A stretch of 64,000 nt of DNA from MPNO01 sp965205995 (GCA_965205995.1 OZ242200.1:1798001-1862000); one strand, 5' to 3'; shown: positions 17,775 to 27,420, counted from the first letter of the stretch. Numbers and translations: made by a program. Notes: generated from the sequence alone by a model not told the origin.

Positions 17775-20351
17775 ATGACCGTCAAACGGATCGCCATATT
17801 AGGCGCCGGCGGGGGCGGAACATCGGCGGCGGCGCATCTGACGACGCTGGGCTTCGAGATTCGCCTCTACAGCCAGGACCGGGACGCGCTCGCGCCGCTC
17901 CAGGATATCGGCGGCATCCACTACACCGCGCCCTTCGGCGACGGGTTCGCGCCGCTCGCGCTGATCACCGACGACGCCGAAGCGGCGATGGACGGCGCCG
18001 AGTTGGCGATGATCGTGAGCCCCGCGCATCTTCACGAGAAATGGGTGTCCGCCGCCGCGCCGCATCTGACGGAGGATCAGGTCCTCTTCGTCTCGCCGGG
18101 CCACACGCTGTTGCTGATACCGCATGTGCTCCGGGAAAACGGAATCGAGCATCCCGTGTTCTGCGAGACCGCGACGCTTCCCTATCTATGCCGGCGTATC
18201 GAACCGACGAAGTGCCGGATCTCGCGGGTGTCGGATTTCATGGTGTTCGGCGGGTTTCCGGGACGGGAAACCGAACGGCTTCATGCGGTGGTGAAGACCG
18301 TTTACCCGTCGGTGCAGCCGTTCTCCAACGTGCTGGAGACCGTGTTCCCCTATGGCAACGCGATTCACCATCCGCCCGCCGTGCTGTGCAATGCGGGGCG
18401 GATCGAGGCCACGGGGGGCGACTTCCGGCACTATTACGACGGGATCACGCCGTCGGTCGGCCGGCTGATCGACGCCGTCGACAGGGAGCGCCTCGCCGTC
18501 GCCGACGCGCTGGGTGCGCGGACCATGCCGTTTGTCGAGCTGTTCTGGCGCATGGGCTACACGACCGACGAGGCGGGCGCGTCGGGCCTCGCCTATGAGG
18601 CTTTCCACCAGAGCGAACCGGACCGGTGGATCATGGCGCCGACCATGCTGGAGCATCGCTATCTGCTCGAGGATGTCCCCTACGGCCACCTGATCTATTC
18701 GGAACTCGGACGCATCGCCGGCGTGCCGACGCCGACGATCGACCACATCATCCACCTGGCGTCGTTGATCCTCGAACGCGACTTCCGCGCGGAGGGGTTG
18801 ACGCTGGCCAGGATGGGCCTTGCCGGCATCGGCCGCGACGCCTTTCTCGAACTGCTGGAGCACGGCTTCGCCGGTCGCGGCAGCCCCGCCTCGCCGCTGT
18901 CGCGGCAGCCTCCGCCTGACGCTGCCGGGCTCCAGATGCCTTCGCGGCAGGATGGGATCCCCCATGATCGCTCGCGGCATCGCGATGAGGATCTTGAGCC
19001 GGGCCAGCTCGCGGCCGGTCCAACCTGCGGCTTGACGGGTGTCGACGGACGGGCTGAGATCGGTGCCGCACTCCATGATGCAACCGGATCGGAGGGGCAG
19101 ATGGACAGCCCTCTCTTGCTTGACATAGATGCCGACGAGGACCGCGCCCAGCACGGTCGTGGCCGCGATGCTGCCGGCGCGGAACTCCAGGAAGCTCAGC
19201 GTGCCGGCGAACGCGGGAACGGCGTCTTCCTCGCCGAGGCGAACGGCGCCGGCTACGCAGCCCGGCCGCTCGGGCTGGAAGGCGTCGTCCGCTGGATTGT
19301 GACGGATCCGTCCGATCCCCGCCGCGCCTGGGCGGCGACCGAGGGATGGGTCGCGCGGGTGTCTGGCGCACCGACGACGGCGGGCGGAGCTGGGCGGAGA
19401 AGAACTGCAGCGCCGGGCTGGTGTACAAGCACGCATTGTCACTCGCCCGTCATCCGGCGACCGGCGATCTGCCGGGACCGAGCCGTCGCCCCCCGAAATG
19501 CCCGCGTTCTGGTCGGCGCGCTCGAGCCGGGGGAAGCGGCGATCCGCTCCAGATCCCGAGCGCGGGCCCAGCCTGAGAGCCGGCCAGGAGATTCTGCATC
19601 TTCAGGTCGACCGACGGCGGGGACAGCTGGGTGGAGCTGGAAAGCCTCCGCCGACTGGCGACGCGCGAAGACTGGACCTTCCCCGGCCCGCCTTTTGTCG
19701 CCGGGATCGGCCGAAATTGCACCGCGGTATCGGGCTGTCCCCGTCCGATCCGCGCGTGATCTTCGGCGCCGTCGAGGAGGGATGGCTGGAGCAGCAGCGC
19801 TCGAGCCGATGCGCGGCGAGAGAAGCCGGCCGCCTTTGGGCGTTCTCAACATCAATGGCCGAACAGGCGGATGTTCTGGAACGTCCGGCACCGCGGGTTC
19901 GCGGTCCTCGAACCGGATCTCGTCACCGGGAACACGCGTCACGGTGCTTCCGGACGACCTCGAGAAAGACGGTCGACAGGGAGTCTCGGTGCGTCGGGCC
20001 ACGGCCTCTACCGGAGCGTCGACGGTGGCGAGACCTTCGCACAATCGAAGATTGCCGGGATCGCCCACACCCGAAATTCAGGTGTTCGATATGCGTCGTG
20101 TAATGGGCGTAAATCCCCCCGCCGAGCCCCGGATAAACCCGCCCGCGGCCATCGCCGAAACCTTCACCACGGTGAGGTTGATGCCCGCGCCGGCGTCGTG
20201 CTGTTCACACGCCGGCGCCGGAGCGTGCGGCGCCGCCGAGACTGGCGGCGGCTCGGAAGGGGCCGGGGCGCGGGGAAGCCGACGATCAACGCCATCAGCC
20301 CGGCGAGCACCCCGCCGACCAGCTATCGAGCACAGCATGCCCGCGACATAG
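17775..20351 (+). CDS. Octopine/nopaline dehydrogenase family protein with abnormal 3' extension
   Basis: The first 370 or so codons encode an NAD(P)-dependent opine dehydrogenase-type protein: Rossmann glycines in ILGAGGGGTSAAAHL, SPAHLHEKW, VFCETATLPYLCR and the substrate-domain segment VFPYGNAIHHPPAVLCNAGRIE. GGAGGGGG precedes the ATG at 17775. Family similarity ends near 18880 (ELLEHGF), close to a normal C terminus. The reading frame then runs without a stop for about 490 codons through scrambled DNA related to the beta-propeller gene at 23.1 kb, giving low-complexity R/A/G-rich sequence with no fold. The original stop codon appears to have been lost in a rearrangement. Confidence 0.75.
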   Translation: MTVKRIAILGAGGGGTSAAAHLTTLGFEIRLYSQDRDALAPLQDIGGIHYTAPFGDGFAPLALITDDAEAAMDGAELAMIVSPAHLHEKWVSAAAPHLTEDQVLFVSPGHTLLLIPHVLRENGIEHPVFCETATLPYLCRRIEPTKCRISRVSDFMVFGGFPGRETERLHAVVKTVYPSVQPFSNVLETVFPYGNAIHHPPAVLCNAGRIEATGGDFRHYYDGITPSVGRLIDAVDRERLAVADALGARTMPFVELFWRMGYTTDEAGASGLAYEAFHQSEPDRWIMAPTMLEHRYLLEDVPYGHLIYSELGRIAGVPTPTIDHIIHLASLILERDFRAEGLTLARMGLAGIGRDAFLELLEHGFAGRGSPASPLSRQPPPDAAGLQMPSRQDGIPHDRSRHRDEDLEPGQLAAGPTCGLTGVDGRAEIGAALHDATGSEGQMDSPLLLDIDADEDRAQHGRGRDAAGAELQEAQRAGERGNGVFLAEANGAGYAARPLGLEGVVRWIVTDPSDPRRAWAATEGWVARVSGAPTTAGGAGRRRTAAPGWCTSTHCHSPVIRRPAICRDRAVAPRNARVLVGALEPGEAAIRSRSRARAQPESRPGDSASSGRPTAGTAGWSWKASADWRRAKTGPSPARLLSPGSAEIAPRYRAVPVRSARDLRRRRGGMAGAAALEPMRGERSRPPLGVLNINGRTGGCSGTSGTAGSRSSNRISSPGTRVTVLPDDLEKDGRQGVSVRRATASTGASTVARPSHNRRLPGSPTPEIQVFDMRRVMGVNPPAEPRINPPAAIAETFTTVRLMPAPASCCSHAGAGACGAAETGGGSEGAGARGSRRSTPSARRAPRRPAIEHSMPAT
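19010..20275 (+). pseudogene. Degenerate, insertion-riddled copy of the beta-propeller gene
   Basis: Nucleotide similarity to 23063-23895 begins near 19017 (ggcttgacgggtgtcgacgg in both) and continues in blocks through matches at about 19220-19345, 19370-19440, 19600-19690, 19730-19790, 20000-20070 and 20205-20270. Blocks are interrupted by unrelated insertions, including about 90 nt after 19115 and about 100 nt after 19480, plus small indels, so no single reading frame survives. On the reverse strand near 18945-19005, ARLKILIAMPRAIMGDP resembles an ABC ATPase stretch and may be a livF/livG remnant. Downstream it joins livM abruptly near 20270. Confidence 0.7.
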
Positions 20352-20476
20352 GCGCCGATCGCGAAGAACCCGGCCTGCGCCAGGCTGAGCTGGCCGGTCA
20401 GCATCACGACATAGGCCGACAGGCCGAGAATCGTGTGGACCCCGATGATCTGCGCGAGGCCGAGGTAAAAATCCAT
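20270..20476 (-). pseudogene. Truncated livM-like permease fragment
   Basis: The N-terminal part of a branched-chain amino-acid-type ABC permease: MDFYLGLAQIIGVHTILGLSAYVVMLTGQLSLAQAGFFAIGAYVAGML. A frameshift near 20325 moves the frame, after which GGVLAGLMALIVGFPA continues the family sequence to about 20275. There it meets the degenerate beta-propeller copy and stops resembling LivM. About 70 of the usual 300 or so residues remain. It starts 15 nt after the livH stop, the normal operon order, and no ATPase genes follow. Confidence 0.75.
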
Positions 20477-20491
20477 CCGGCGCCCGATCCC

Positions 20492-21373
20492 TCAGTCGCG
20501 CCCGGCCGGTGGCGAAAAGATTCCGCCGGGGCGCAGGAACAGGAACACGCCGGATGTCGCGCTCGGTGACGCCCCTGAGAAACTGGAACGCGTTCTCGAA
20601 CGCGCCGACCAGGAGCCCGGCGATGATCGCGCCCGGGATGCTGCCAAGCCCGCCGATCACGGTGACGATGAGCCCCTTGACCGTGAACGGGAGCGTGAGC
20701 AGCGGCGAAAGGACACCCACCGCGGCCCCGATCATCGCGCCTGCGATCCCGCCCAGAACCCCGGTGGTGACGAATGTCATCGCGTTGGTCCGTTCGAGCC
20801 CGATGCCGCAGAGCTGGGCCGCCACCGGCTGTTGCGAGACCGCCCTTGTCGCGATGCCGAGACGCGTGCGGTAGATCAGGAACAGCAGCAGCGCCATGCT
20901 GACGACGGGCTGATGACGAAGACGAACATCAAATCGCCGCGCAACCCGAACGGCCCCAGCTCGACCATGACGTCGTCGAACAGCGCCGGATAAGGCTGCG
21001 GCATGCCATCGGTCTCGTGGACGATGATCTCGTCGATGAGCAGCAGCATGCCGACGGTCGCCATCAGGGTCGCGAGCGGGCTGGCGAGCGGGATGAAGCG
21101 GAAGCAGAGCAGGTAGATCACGTAACCGAATACACCACCGGAGACCGCGGCGACGAGGAACACCACCGGCGCCGGCAGCGGGACGAGCGCGAACACCGCG
21201 ACGCTCGAATAGGCGCCGGCGATCGCCGCGGCGGCGTAGCTCATGTTGAGCTTGTGCATCACGCCGAAGATCAGCGTGAATCCGATGCCGATCAGGGCAT
21301 AGGTGGTCCCGAACAGCAGGCCGTCCGCGATCGACTGAACCAGGTCGATCAGGTCGAAGAGGAAATCCTCCAT
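20492..21373 (-). pseudogene. livH-like permease with two frameshifts
   Basis: A LivH-type permease split over three frames. The N-terminal part starts MEDFLFDLIDLVQSIADGLLF and contains LIFGVMHKLNMSYAA. The frame breaks near 20907, where one C appears missing from a C run (coding strand), then resumes with VVSMALLLFLIYRTRLGIATRAVSQ. A second break near 20555, one extra base, leads to GVFLFLRPGGIFSPP and a stop at 20492. With both corrected the length (about 293 aa) is normal. It belongs with the binding protein upstream and livM downstream. True decay or sequence error cannot be separated from sequence alone. Confidence 0.78.
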
Positions 21374-21443
21374 CCCGCGCCCCCGTCAGGAACCGCGCCC
21401 GGCGGGCCGGCTTCGCGCCGGACCGCCGGGCGTGTGGCGAGCG

Positions 21444-22655
21444 TTACTTGATCGGGTTGTGGAGAACCGCCCACTCGCCCGCCTTGGCGTGGACATAGAC
21501 ATAGGGCTTGACCGCCTCGCCCTCCGCCGTCCGCTGGATCTTGCCGAGCAGGCCAGCGGTCGTCTTCATGGACGCCAGGCCGTCGCGGACCTTGCGCCGG
21601 TCGGCCTTCACCGTATCGGCCTTCCCCATGACCTTCTGGGACTCCATCACGTCCTTGAGGACATTCACGATCTCCCACGCCGCGGCGCTGTGCAGATCGG
21701 CGCTGCCGTTGAACTTGGCGGCGGCGGCGGCGGCCATCTTTGCGGCCGGGGTGACCGGCGCGAAGCTGGTCGGGATGATGATCCCCTCGGCCTGCTTGGC
21801 GCAGCCCTGGAGGGTCTCGAGGCTCGACGAGCTGGTGAGCCCGACCAGCAGCTTCGGAGTGACGCGCTGGCGCTTCATCTCCTTCAGCACGCCGCAGGTC
21901 GTGAACGGATGCGCCGAGATCGCGACCACGTCGGCATTGGCCTTGCGCATCTTGCGCACCTGGGTGGTGAAGTTGGTGTCGGCCAGCAGCCACTTGGCTT
22001 CGCCGAGCACCTTATAGCCGGCATCGCCGGACCGGGTCTTCATCACCTTGTACCAGGTGAACCGGGAATGCGCGAAATCCTCCTCGACACCGCCGAAAAG
22101 CGTCTTCAGATCGGGGTCCCGCGCTTTGATCCACTTGAACATCTGGCGGTACATTTCCATCTCGTTGGGCACGTTGCGGAATGCCCATTCCGAGATCTTG
22201 GCGAGCCCGCCCTTGATCGCCGTGTCGGTGAAGACCGGGAACTGGAGCCCGGTGTCCTTCGCGTTGCCGACCTTCTTCTGAAGGATGCCGAATAGCGGCT
22301 CGGCAACGTTGGAGCAGGTCGGCCCGACCGCGACCACCGCCCCGGTGGAGGCGATCCGCCGCAGCACCGAGATCCCCTCTTCCGCGTTGCAGCGGTCGTC
22401 GTAGAAGGAGACCTTGATCTTGCCGGTGGCGCCGTCGCCGAGCTTGACCCCGCCGGATTCGTTGATGTGCTTGGCGGCGGCAAGCATCACCGCCTCGGTG
22501 TTGACGCCGAAGGACCGCACGACGCCCGATTTGGCACCGAAACCGGCGACATGGACGGTGCGCTCCGCGGCGAGCGACTGCATCGGCGCCGCCAAGAGGC
22601 CGGCAACCGCCACCGCCGCACCGGCGATCGTCAGCACTGGCCATTTTCGTTGCAT
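21444..22655 (-). CDS. Branched-chain amino-acid-type ABC substrate-binding protein
   Basis: 403 aa with a signal peptide (KWPVLTIAGAAVAVAGLLAAPMQSLAAE). The mature protein has the periplasmic-binding type I fold: VHVAGFGAKSGVVRSFGVNTEAVMLAAAKHINESGG, then AVVAVGPTCSNVAEPLFGI and FPVFTDTAIKGG. The ATG at 22655 has AGGGAGA upstream. It is the only intact gene of this Liv cluster: the permeases downstream are frameshifted or truncated, and ATPase genes are missing. It may now be orphaned or use another transporter, for example the complete one at 35.7-40.2 kb. Ligand unknown. Confidence 0.88.
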   Translation of the reverse strand: MQRKWPVLTIAGAAVAVAGLLAAPMQSLAAERTVHVAGFGAKSGVVRSFGVNTEAVMLAAAKHINESGGVKLGDGATGKIKVSFYDDRCNAEEGISVLRRIASTGAVVAVGPTCSNVAEPLFGILQKKVGNAKDTGLQFPVFTDTAIKGGLAKISEWAFRNVPNEMEMYRQMFKWIKARDPDLKTLFGGVEEDFAHSRFTWYKVMKTRSGDAGYKVLGEAKWLLADTNFTTQVRKMRKANADVVAISAHPFTTCGVLKEMKRQRVTPKLLVGLTSSSSLETLQGCAKQAEGIIIPTSFAPVTPAAKMAAAAAAKFNGSADLHSAAAWEIVNVLKDVMESQKVMGKADTVKADRRKVRDGLASMKTTAGLLGKIQRTAEGEAVKPYVYVHAKAGEWAVLHNPIK

Positions 22656-22869
22656 ATCGATATCTCCCTGCGTTCCGAACGGTTTCCGTTCGTCTGGTCT
22701 GTTGCCGCATTTGCGAATGCGGGACGTAAGGGTGTCGGCCATGTTCCGTTCGCCGCCCCTTCCCGCCATTTCTTCATTGTCGTGCGACGGAGGCTCGGCC
22801 TCCCCACGGCGGGCAGGCAGCTTGCCTCTTGGCGTCATGATCGCGCCAAGACAGTGGGTTGACAAGGTC

Positions 22870-23050
22870 GTTGTTCGCCGTCGTCTACGCGGCGCCGCGG
22901 ACGCGGTCGATCGGCGCCGTCCCGGTCCCGCTCGAACGTCTCCAGCCGGATGCCGTATCGCAATGTCACCCCGTCCACCGATCCGGCCTTTTCGGCGAGG
23001 ATCGGATCGAAACAGATCTCCGGGAATTGGATCAGCCATGCCAGTGCTCC
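22870..23050 (-). pseudogene. Remnant of a FAD-dependent aromatic monooxygenase
   Basis: Reverse-strand reading from about 23047 gives LIQFPEICFDPILAEKAGSVDG followed by VTLRYGIRLETFERDRDG. This resembles the segment of PHBH/TfdB-type flavin monooxygenases that precedes the second half of the FAD domain. Only about 45 residues are recognisable; no start or C terminus is left. It lies in a 486-nt gap (22656-23141) that otherwise holds no gene, only the promoter side of the binding-protein gene and the start region of the beta-propeller gene. Confidence 0.4.
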
Positions 23051-23141
23051 CCCGGCTGGCGGTCCAATCTGCGGCTTGACGGGTGTCGACGGACCGGCTG
23101 AGATCGGCGCCGTGCTCCATGCAACCGGATCGGAGGGGCAG

Positions 23142-24137
23142 ATGGACAGCCGTCTCTTGCTGGCGACCGGGAACGGCGTCTTCCTCGCCGAGGCGAACGG
23201 CGCCGGCTACGCAGCCCGGCCGCTCGGGCTGGAAGGCGTCGTCCGCTGGATTGTGGCAGATCCGTCCGATCCCCCTCGCGCATGGGCGGCGACCGAGCGC
23301 GCGGGAATCTGGCGCACCGACGACGGCGGGCGGAGCTGGGCGGAGAAGAACCAGGGGCTGGTGTACAAGCACGCATTGTCGCTCGCCCTTCATCCGGCGA
23401 CCGGCGAGCTCTATGCCGGGACCGAGCCGGCCTGCATCTTCCGCTCGACCGACGGCGGGGAGAGCTGGCAGGAGCTCGAAACCCTGCGCCGGCTGCCGAC
23501 GCGCAACGACTGGACCTTCCCCGGCCCGCCTTTCGTCGCCCATGTCCGCGGTATCGGGCTGTCCCCGTCCGATCCGCGCGTGATCTTCGGCGCCGTCGAG
23601 GAGGGATGGCTGGTGCGCTCGACCGATGGCGGCGAGAGCTGGGTCAACATCAAGGACGGCACCGAGTTCGATTCGCACACCGTCACAATCCTGCCCGACG
23701 ACGGAATGACGGTCGTCTCGGCGTCGGGCCACGGCCTCTACCGGAGCGTCGACGGCGGCGAGACCTTCGCACGATCGGATGCCGGGATCGCCCACCCCTA
23801 TCTGGTCAATGTCGCGGTCCATCCCGCCCGGCCGCGCGTGCTGTTCACCGCCGGCGCCGAGGTGCCGCCGCCCGGCTGGCGGCGGCCGGAAGGCGCGGGA
23901 GCCGGGTTCTACCGGAGCGCGGACGGCGGAGAGAGCTGGGCGCGGCTGACCGGCGGGCTTCCCGGGCGCATCGGGCCGGCGCCGCGTTCCATCGCGGTCG
24001 ATCCCGCGTCGCCCGAAACCGTGTTCATCGGGCTGAACGACGGCGCGCTGTGGGCCAGCCGGGACGGCGGGGAGGAATTCTCCCGCATCGCATCGGGCCT
24101 GCCGCCGATCCTCGGGATCGCACCGGTCCCCGCCTGA
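23142..24137 (+). CDS. BNR/sialidase-type beta-propeller protein
   Basis: 331 aa with at least five Asp-box (BNR) repeats: RTDDGGRSW, RSTDGGESWQ, RSTDGGESWV, RSVDGGETF, RSADGGESW and SRDGGEEF, each after a propeller blade. This is the VPS10/exo-sialidase-like fold, but the catalytic Arg triad of sialidases is not evident and there is no signal peptide, so a structural or lactonase-like role is as likely as glycosidase activity. The ATG at 23142 follows GGAGGGG. First gene of a tight five-gene operon; the phosphotransferase starts 14 nt downstream. A scrambled second copy lies at 19.0-20.3 kb. Confidence 0.8.
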   Translation: MDSRLLLATGNGVFLAEANGAGYAARPLGLEGVVRWIVADPSDPPRAWAATERAGIWRTDDGGRSWAEKNQGLVYKHALSLALHPATGELYAGTEPACIFRSTDGGESWQELETLRRLPTRNDWTFPGPPFVAHVRGIGLSPSDPRVIFGAVEEGWLVRSTDGGESWVNIKDGTEFDSHTVTILPDDGMTVVSASGHGLYRSVDGGETFARSDAGIAHPYLVNVAVHPARPRVLFTAGAEVPPPGWRRPEGAGAGFYRSADGGESWARLTGGLPGRIGPAPRSIAVDPASPETVFIGLNDGALWASRDGGEEFSRIASGLPPILGIAPVPA

Positions 24138-24151
24138 GACCGGGATGGCCC

Positions 24152-25168
24152 ATGGCATGTGAAGGCGGGACCGCCCCGGAAGACATAGTGACGGCGCTCG
24201 CCCGGCTCGGCCTCGTCAGTCGCGGGACCGGGATACGCGCGGCCGCGCTCCCCGGCGGGGTGTCGTCGGATATCTGGAAAATCGAGCTCGGCGCGCGCAT
24301 TGTCTGCGTCAAGCGCGCGCTGGCCCGGCTCAGGGTCGCCTCCGACTGGCGCGCGCCGGTCGAGCGCAACGCCTTCGAGGCCGCATGGATCGAGACCGCG
24401 GGCCGGATCGTCCCGCAAGCGGTGCCGCGCCTGCTCGGTCACGACAGGCAAGCGGGTCTGATCGCGATGGAATATCTGGAACCCGACGCCTTCCCGCTAT
24501 GGAAGGAGAAGCTGCGCCGGGGCCGGGCCGATCCCGAAGACGCGCGCAATGTCGCCGCCGCGATGTCGGCCATCCACGCCGGCACCGCCGGGCGCAACGA
24601 CGTCGCCGTGCGCTTCGCCTCCGACGGGATCTTCCACTCCATCCGCCTGGAGCCCTATCTGGAGACCGCCGCCCGCGCCCATCCCGACCTCGCGCGCACG
24701 CTCGCCGGGATCGTCGAGAGGACGGCGGCGACCCGGCTCGCCTTGGTCCATGGAGACGTGAGCCCCAAGAACATACTGATCGGCCCGGCCGGGCCGGTGT
24801 TCCTCGATGCCGAATGCGCCTGGTACGGCGACCCCGCCTTCGACCTCGCCTTCTGCCTCAACCACCTGCTGCTCAAATGCCTGTGGACGCCGCATGCCGC
24901 GCCGGGGTTCCTCGGCTGCTTCGACACCCTCGCGCGGACCTATCTCGACGGCGTCGATTGGGAGTCCCCGGAAGCCCTGGAAGCCCGTGCGGCGCCCCTT
25001 CTGGCGGGGCTGTTCCTCGCCCGGGTCGACGGCAAGTCGCCCGTCGAATACGTCACCGGGGAGGAAGCGAAGGACCGGGTCCGCCGCGTCGCCCGCGCGG
25101 CTCTCGCAGCGCCGGTCGAACGCCTCGGCGCGGTGCGCGCGGCCTGGGCGGCGGAGCTCGGGATTTGA
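24152..25168 (+). CDS. Aminoglycoside phosphotransferase (APH)-family kinase
   Basis: 338 aa of the APH/choline kinase-like fold. The catalytic loop LVHGDVSPKNILIG (Brenner motif HGDxxxxN) and the metal-binding FLDAECAWYGDPAFDLAFCL are intact. The N lobe contains LPGGVSSDIWKIELG and IVCVKRAL (probable nucleotide-binding Lys). In this context it is more likely a metabolic small-molecule kinase than an antibiotic resistance enzyme. The ATG at 24152 is used because 24145 meets a stop after five codons. It overlaps the enolase-like gene by 4 nt, implying coupled translation. Confidence 0.85.
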   Translation: MACEGGTAPEDIVTALARLGLVSRGTGIRAAALPGGVSSDIWKIELGARIVCVKRALARLRVASDWRAPVERNAFEAAWIETAGRIVPQAVPRLLGHDRQAGLIAMEYLEPDAFPLWKEKLRRGRADPEDARNVAAAMSAIHAGTAGRNDVAVRFASDGIFHSIRLEPYLETAARAHPDLARTLAGIVERTAATRLALVHGDVSPKNILIGPAGPVFLDAECAWYGDPAFDLAFCLNHLLLKCLWTPHAAPGFLGCFDTLARTYLDGVDWESPEALEARAAPLLAGLFLARVDGKSPVEYVTGEEAKDRVRRVARAALAAPVERLGAVRAAWAAELGI

Positions 25169-26452
25169 ACCCGACGGCGATCCGCTCGGTGACCGGCCGC
25201 CGGGTCTGGGATTCGCGCGCCCGGCCGACGGTCGAGGTCGAGATCGCGCTTTCCGGCGGCGCGCGCGGCCGGGCGATCGCCCCGGCCGGAGCCTCCCGGG
25301 GGAGCGCCGAGGCGGTGGATCTCCGGGACGGCGGCGCGGCGTTCGGCGGCCGCGACGTGCGGCGCGCAATCGCCGCGGTCGACGGCGAGATCGCCGCCGC
25401 CCTCGCCGGGCTCGACGCCTGCGACCAGGAGGCGGCCGACAATCGCCTGGTGGCGCTCGACGGCACGGCGGACAAGTCGAGGCTCGGCGGCAACGCGCTG
25501 GTCGCCGCGTCGATGGCCGTCGCCCACGCCGCCGCCGCCGCCAAAGGGGTGCCGCTCTGGCGCCATCTCGCGGGGGATGCGGAGCCCGGGATGCCGCTGC
25601 CCGAGATCCAGATTTTCGGCGGCGGCGCCCATGCCGCGCGGCGGGTCGATGTCCAGGACTTCATGGCGATCGCGACCGGCGCTTCCGACTACGCCCAGGC
25701 GCTCGACTGGACGGCCGAGATCTACCGCGCGGCCGGGGAGATCATGGCCGAGCGGGGATTGCTGTCGGGCACCGCCGACGAGGGCGGGTTCTGGCCCGCC
25801 TTCGACAGCAACGAGCACGCGCTGGAGACGCTGGTCCGGGCGATCGAGCGCGCGGGGCTGGCGCCGGGCGAGCAGGTCGGCATATCGCTCGACGTCGCGG
25901 CGTCCGAGTTCGGCGCAGGCGGCCGCTACCGCCTCGCCCGGGACGGCAGGGATCTCGACACGGACGGGATGTGCGCCCTGCTCGGCGACTGGATCGGGCG
26001 CTTTCCCATCGTCTCCATCGAGGACCCGCTGGCCGAGGACGACTTCGACGGTCTCGCCGCCTTCACGAGCGCATACGGCGCGCGCGTCCAGATCGTCGGC
26101 GACGACGCCCTGGTCAGCAGCGCGGATCGCGTGCGCCAGGCGGCGGCGGCAGGGCGCCTGCAACGCGGTGCTGCTCAAGCCCAACCAGGCCGGCACGCTG
26201 AGCGAGTGCCGGGCGGCGCTGGAGGCGGCGCGCGCGGCCGGGTACGGCGCCGTGGTCTCGGCGCGCTCGGGCGAGACCGAGGACGTGACGATCGTCCATC
26301 TCGCGCTCGGCTGGGGGGTGCAGCAGCTCAAGGTCGGCTCGATCGCCCATGGCGAGCGCACCGCCAAGTGGAACGAAGGGCTGCGGATCGCCGAAACCCT
26401 GCCGGCGGGCGGCCGCTTGCCGCCGGCCGCGCGGTTTCCGTGGGGCAAATGA
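25165..26452 (+). pseudogene. Divergent enolase (phosphopyruvate hydratase family), frameshifted
   Basis: About 428 aa if one extra base at 26155 is ignored. Enolase motifs: RSVTGRRVWDSRARPTVEVEI, GTADEGGFWP (catalytic Glu), SIEDPLAEDDF, VGDDALVSSADRV, VLLKPNQAGT (catalytic Lys, in the shifted frame) and SGETEDVTIVHLAL. Active-site loops depart from normal glycolytic enolase: GASRG instead of GASTG, FGGGAHA instead of NGGSHA, and SARSGETED instead of SHRSGETED. It starts with TTG overlapping the kinase stop. Substrate is therefore probably not 2-phosphoglycerate alone. It may be a true pseudogene or a functional gene with a sequencing error. Confidence 0.8.
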
Positions 26453-27401
26453 TGCGGGTGGTGTTCCACTACGACACCGGCCCGGCCCTCGCCCGGCGCC
26501 TCGCGGAGATCGCGGGCGACGGGCTCGACATCGCCGCCTGCCCGGCGGCGGACGACGCACAATTCGCCACGCTGATGGAGGAGGCCGACGTGCTCTGGCA
26601 CGTGCTTCGCCCGGTCTCGGCCGCCGACATCGAAGCCGCGCCCCGGCTGCGGCTGATCCAGAAGATCGGCGTCGGCGTCAACACCATCGACCTGGACGCC
26701 GCCCGCGCCCGCGACATCCGGGTCTGCAACATGCCGGGAACCAACACAAGGGCGGTCGCCGAGATGACGCTCGCTTTGATGCTGGCGGCGCTCCGCCGGC
26801 TCCCGGCCTATGGGCGCGCGATGCGCGAGGGCACGGGCTGGGCGATGGAGAGCGCCATGCAGGACCGCCTGGGGGAGATCGGCGGGCGGGTTGTCGGGCT
26901 GGTCGGTTTCGGCGCCGTGCCCCAGGCGCTGGCCCCGGTGCTGAAGGCGCTCGGCGCGCGCATGCTCTACACCGCCCGCGCGCCCAAGGACGAGGCGGAC
27001 GGCCTTGCGGAGTGGCGGACGCTGCCGGCGCTGCTCGAAGAGTCCGACATCGTCTCGCTCCACGTCCCGGAAACCCGGAGACCATCGGCATGATCGACGC
27101 CGCCGCGCTCGCCCGGATGAAACCGGGCGCCGTCCTGGTCAACACGGCGCGGGGCAGCCTGGTCGACGAGGCGGCGCTGACCGGGGCGCTTTCGAGCGGC
27201 CGCCTCGGCGCGGCCGGGCTCGACGTCTTCGCCCGCGAGCCGGTGGCGCCCGACAACACGCTGCTCGGCCTCGACAACGTGGCGCTGGCGCCGCATGTCG
27301 CCTGGCTCACCATGGACACCATCGAGCGCAGCCTGGACGTGGCGCTCGACAACTGCCGGCGCCTCGCCGCCGGGCGGCCTTTGCGCTTCCGGATGGTCTG
27401 A
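26449..27401 (+). pseudogene. D-isomer-specific 2-hydroxyacid dehydrogenase, frameshifted
   Basis: About 317 aa in two frames. The first part has the catalytic-domain segment LIQKIGVGVNTIDLDAA and the NAD site GLVGFGAVPQALAPVLKALGARMLY. The frame breaks near 27074, where one C appears missing from a run; restoring it gives HVPETPETIGMID. The second part has MKPGAVLVNTARGSLVDEAAL, GLDVFAREPVAP and the catalytic-type His in APHVAWLT. Start overlaps the enolase stop (ATGA). It would reduce or oxidise a 2-keto/2-hydroxy acid next to the enolase-like step. Confidence 0.82.
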
Positions 27402-27420
27402 GGCGGGATAGGAATTCGGC

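Noticed and set aside
24152..25168. Antibiotic resistance phosphotransferase
   Set aside because: The kinase motif is APH-like, but it is embedded in a metabolic operon and overlaps an enolase gene; no aminoglycoside-specific signature was seen.
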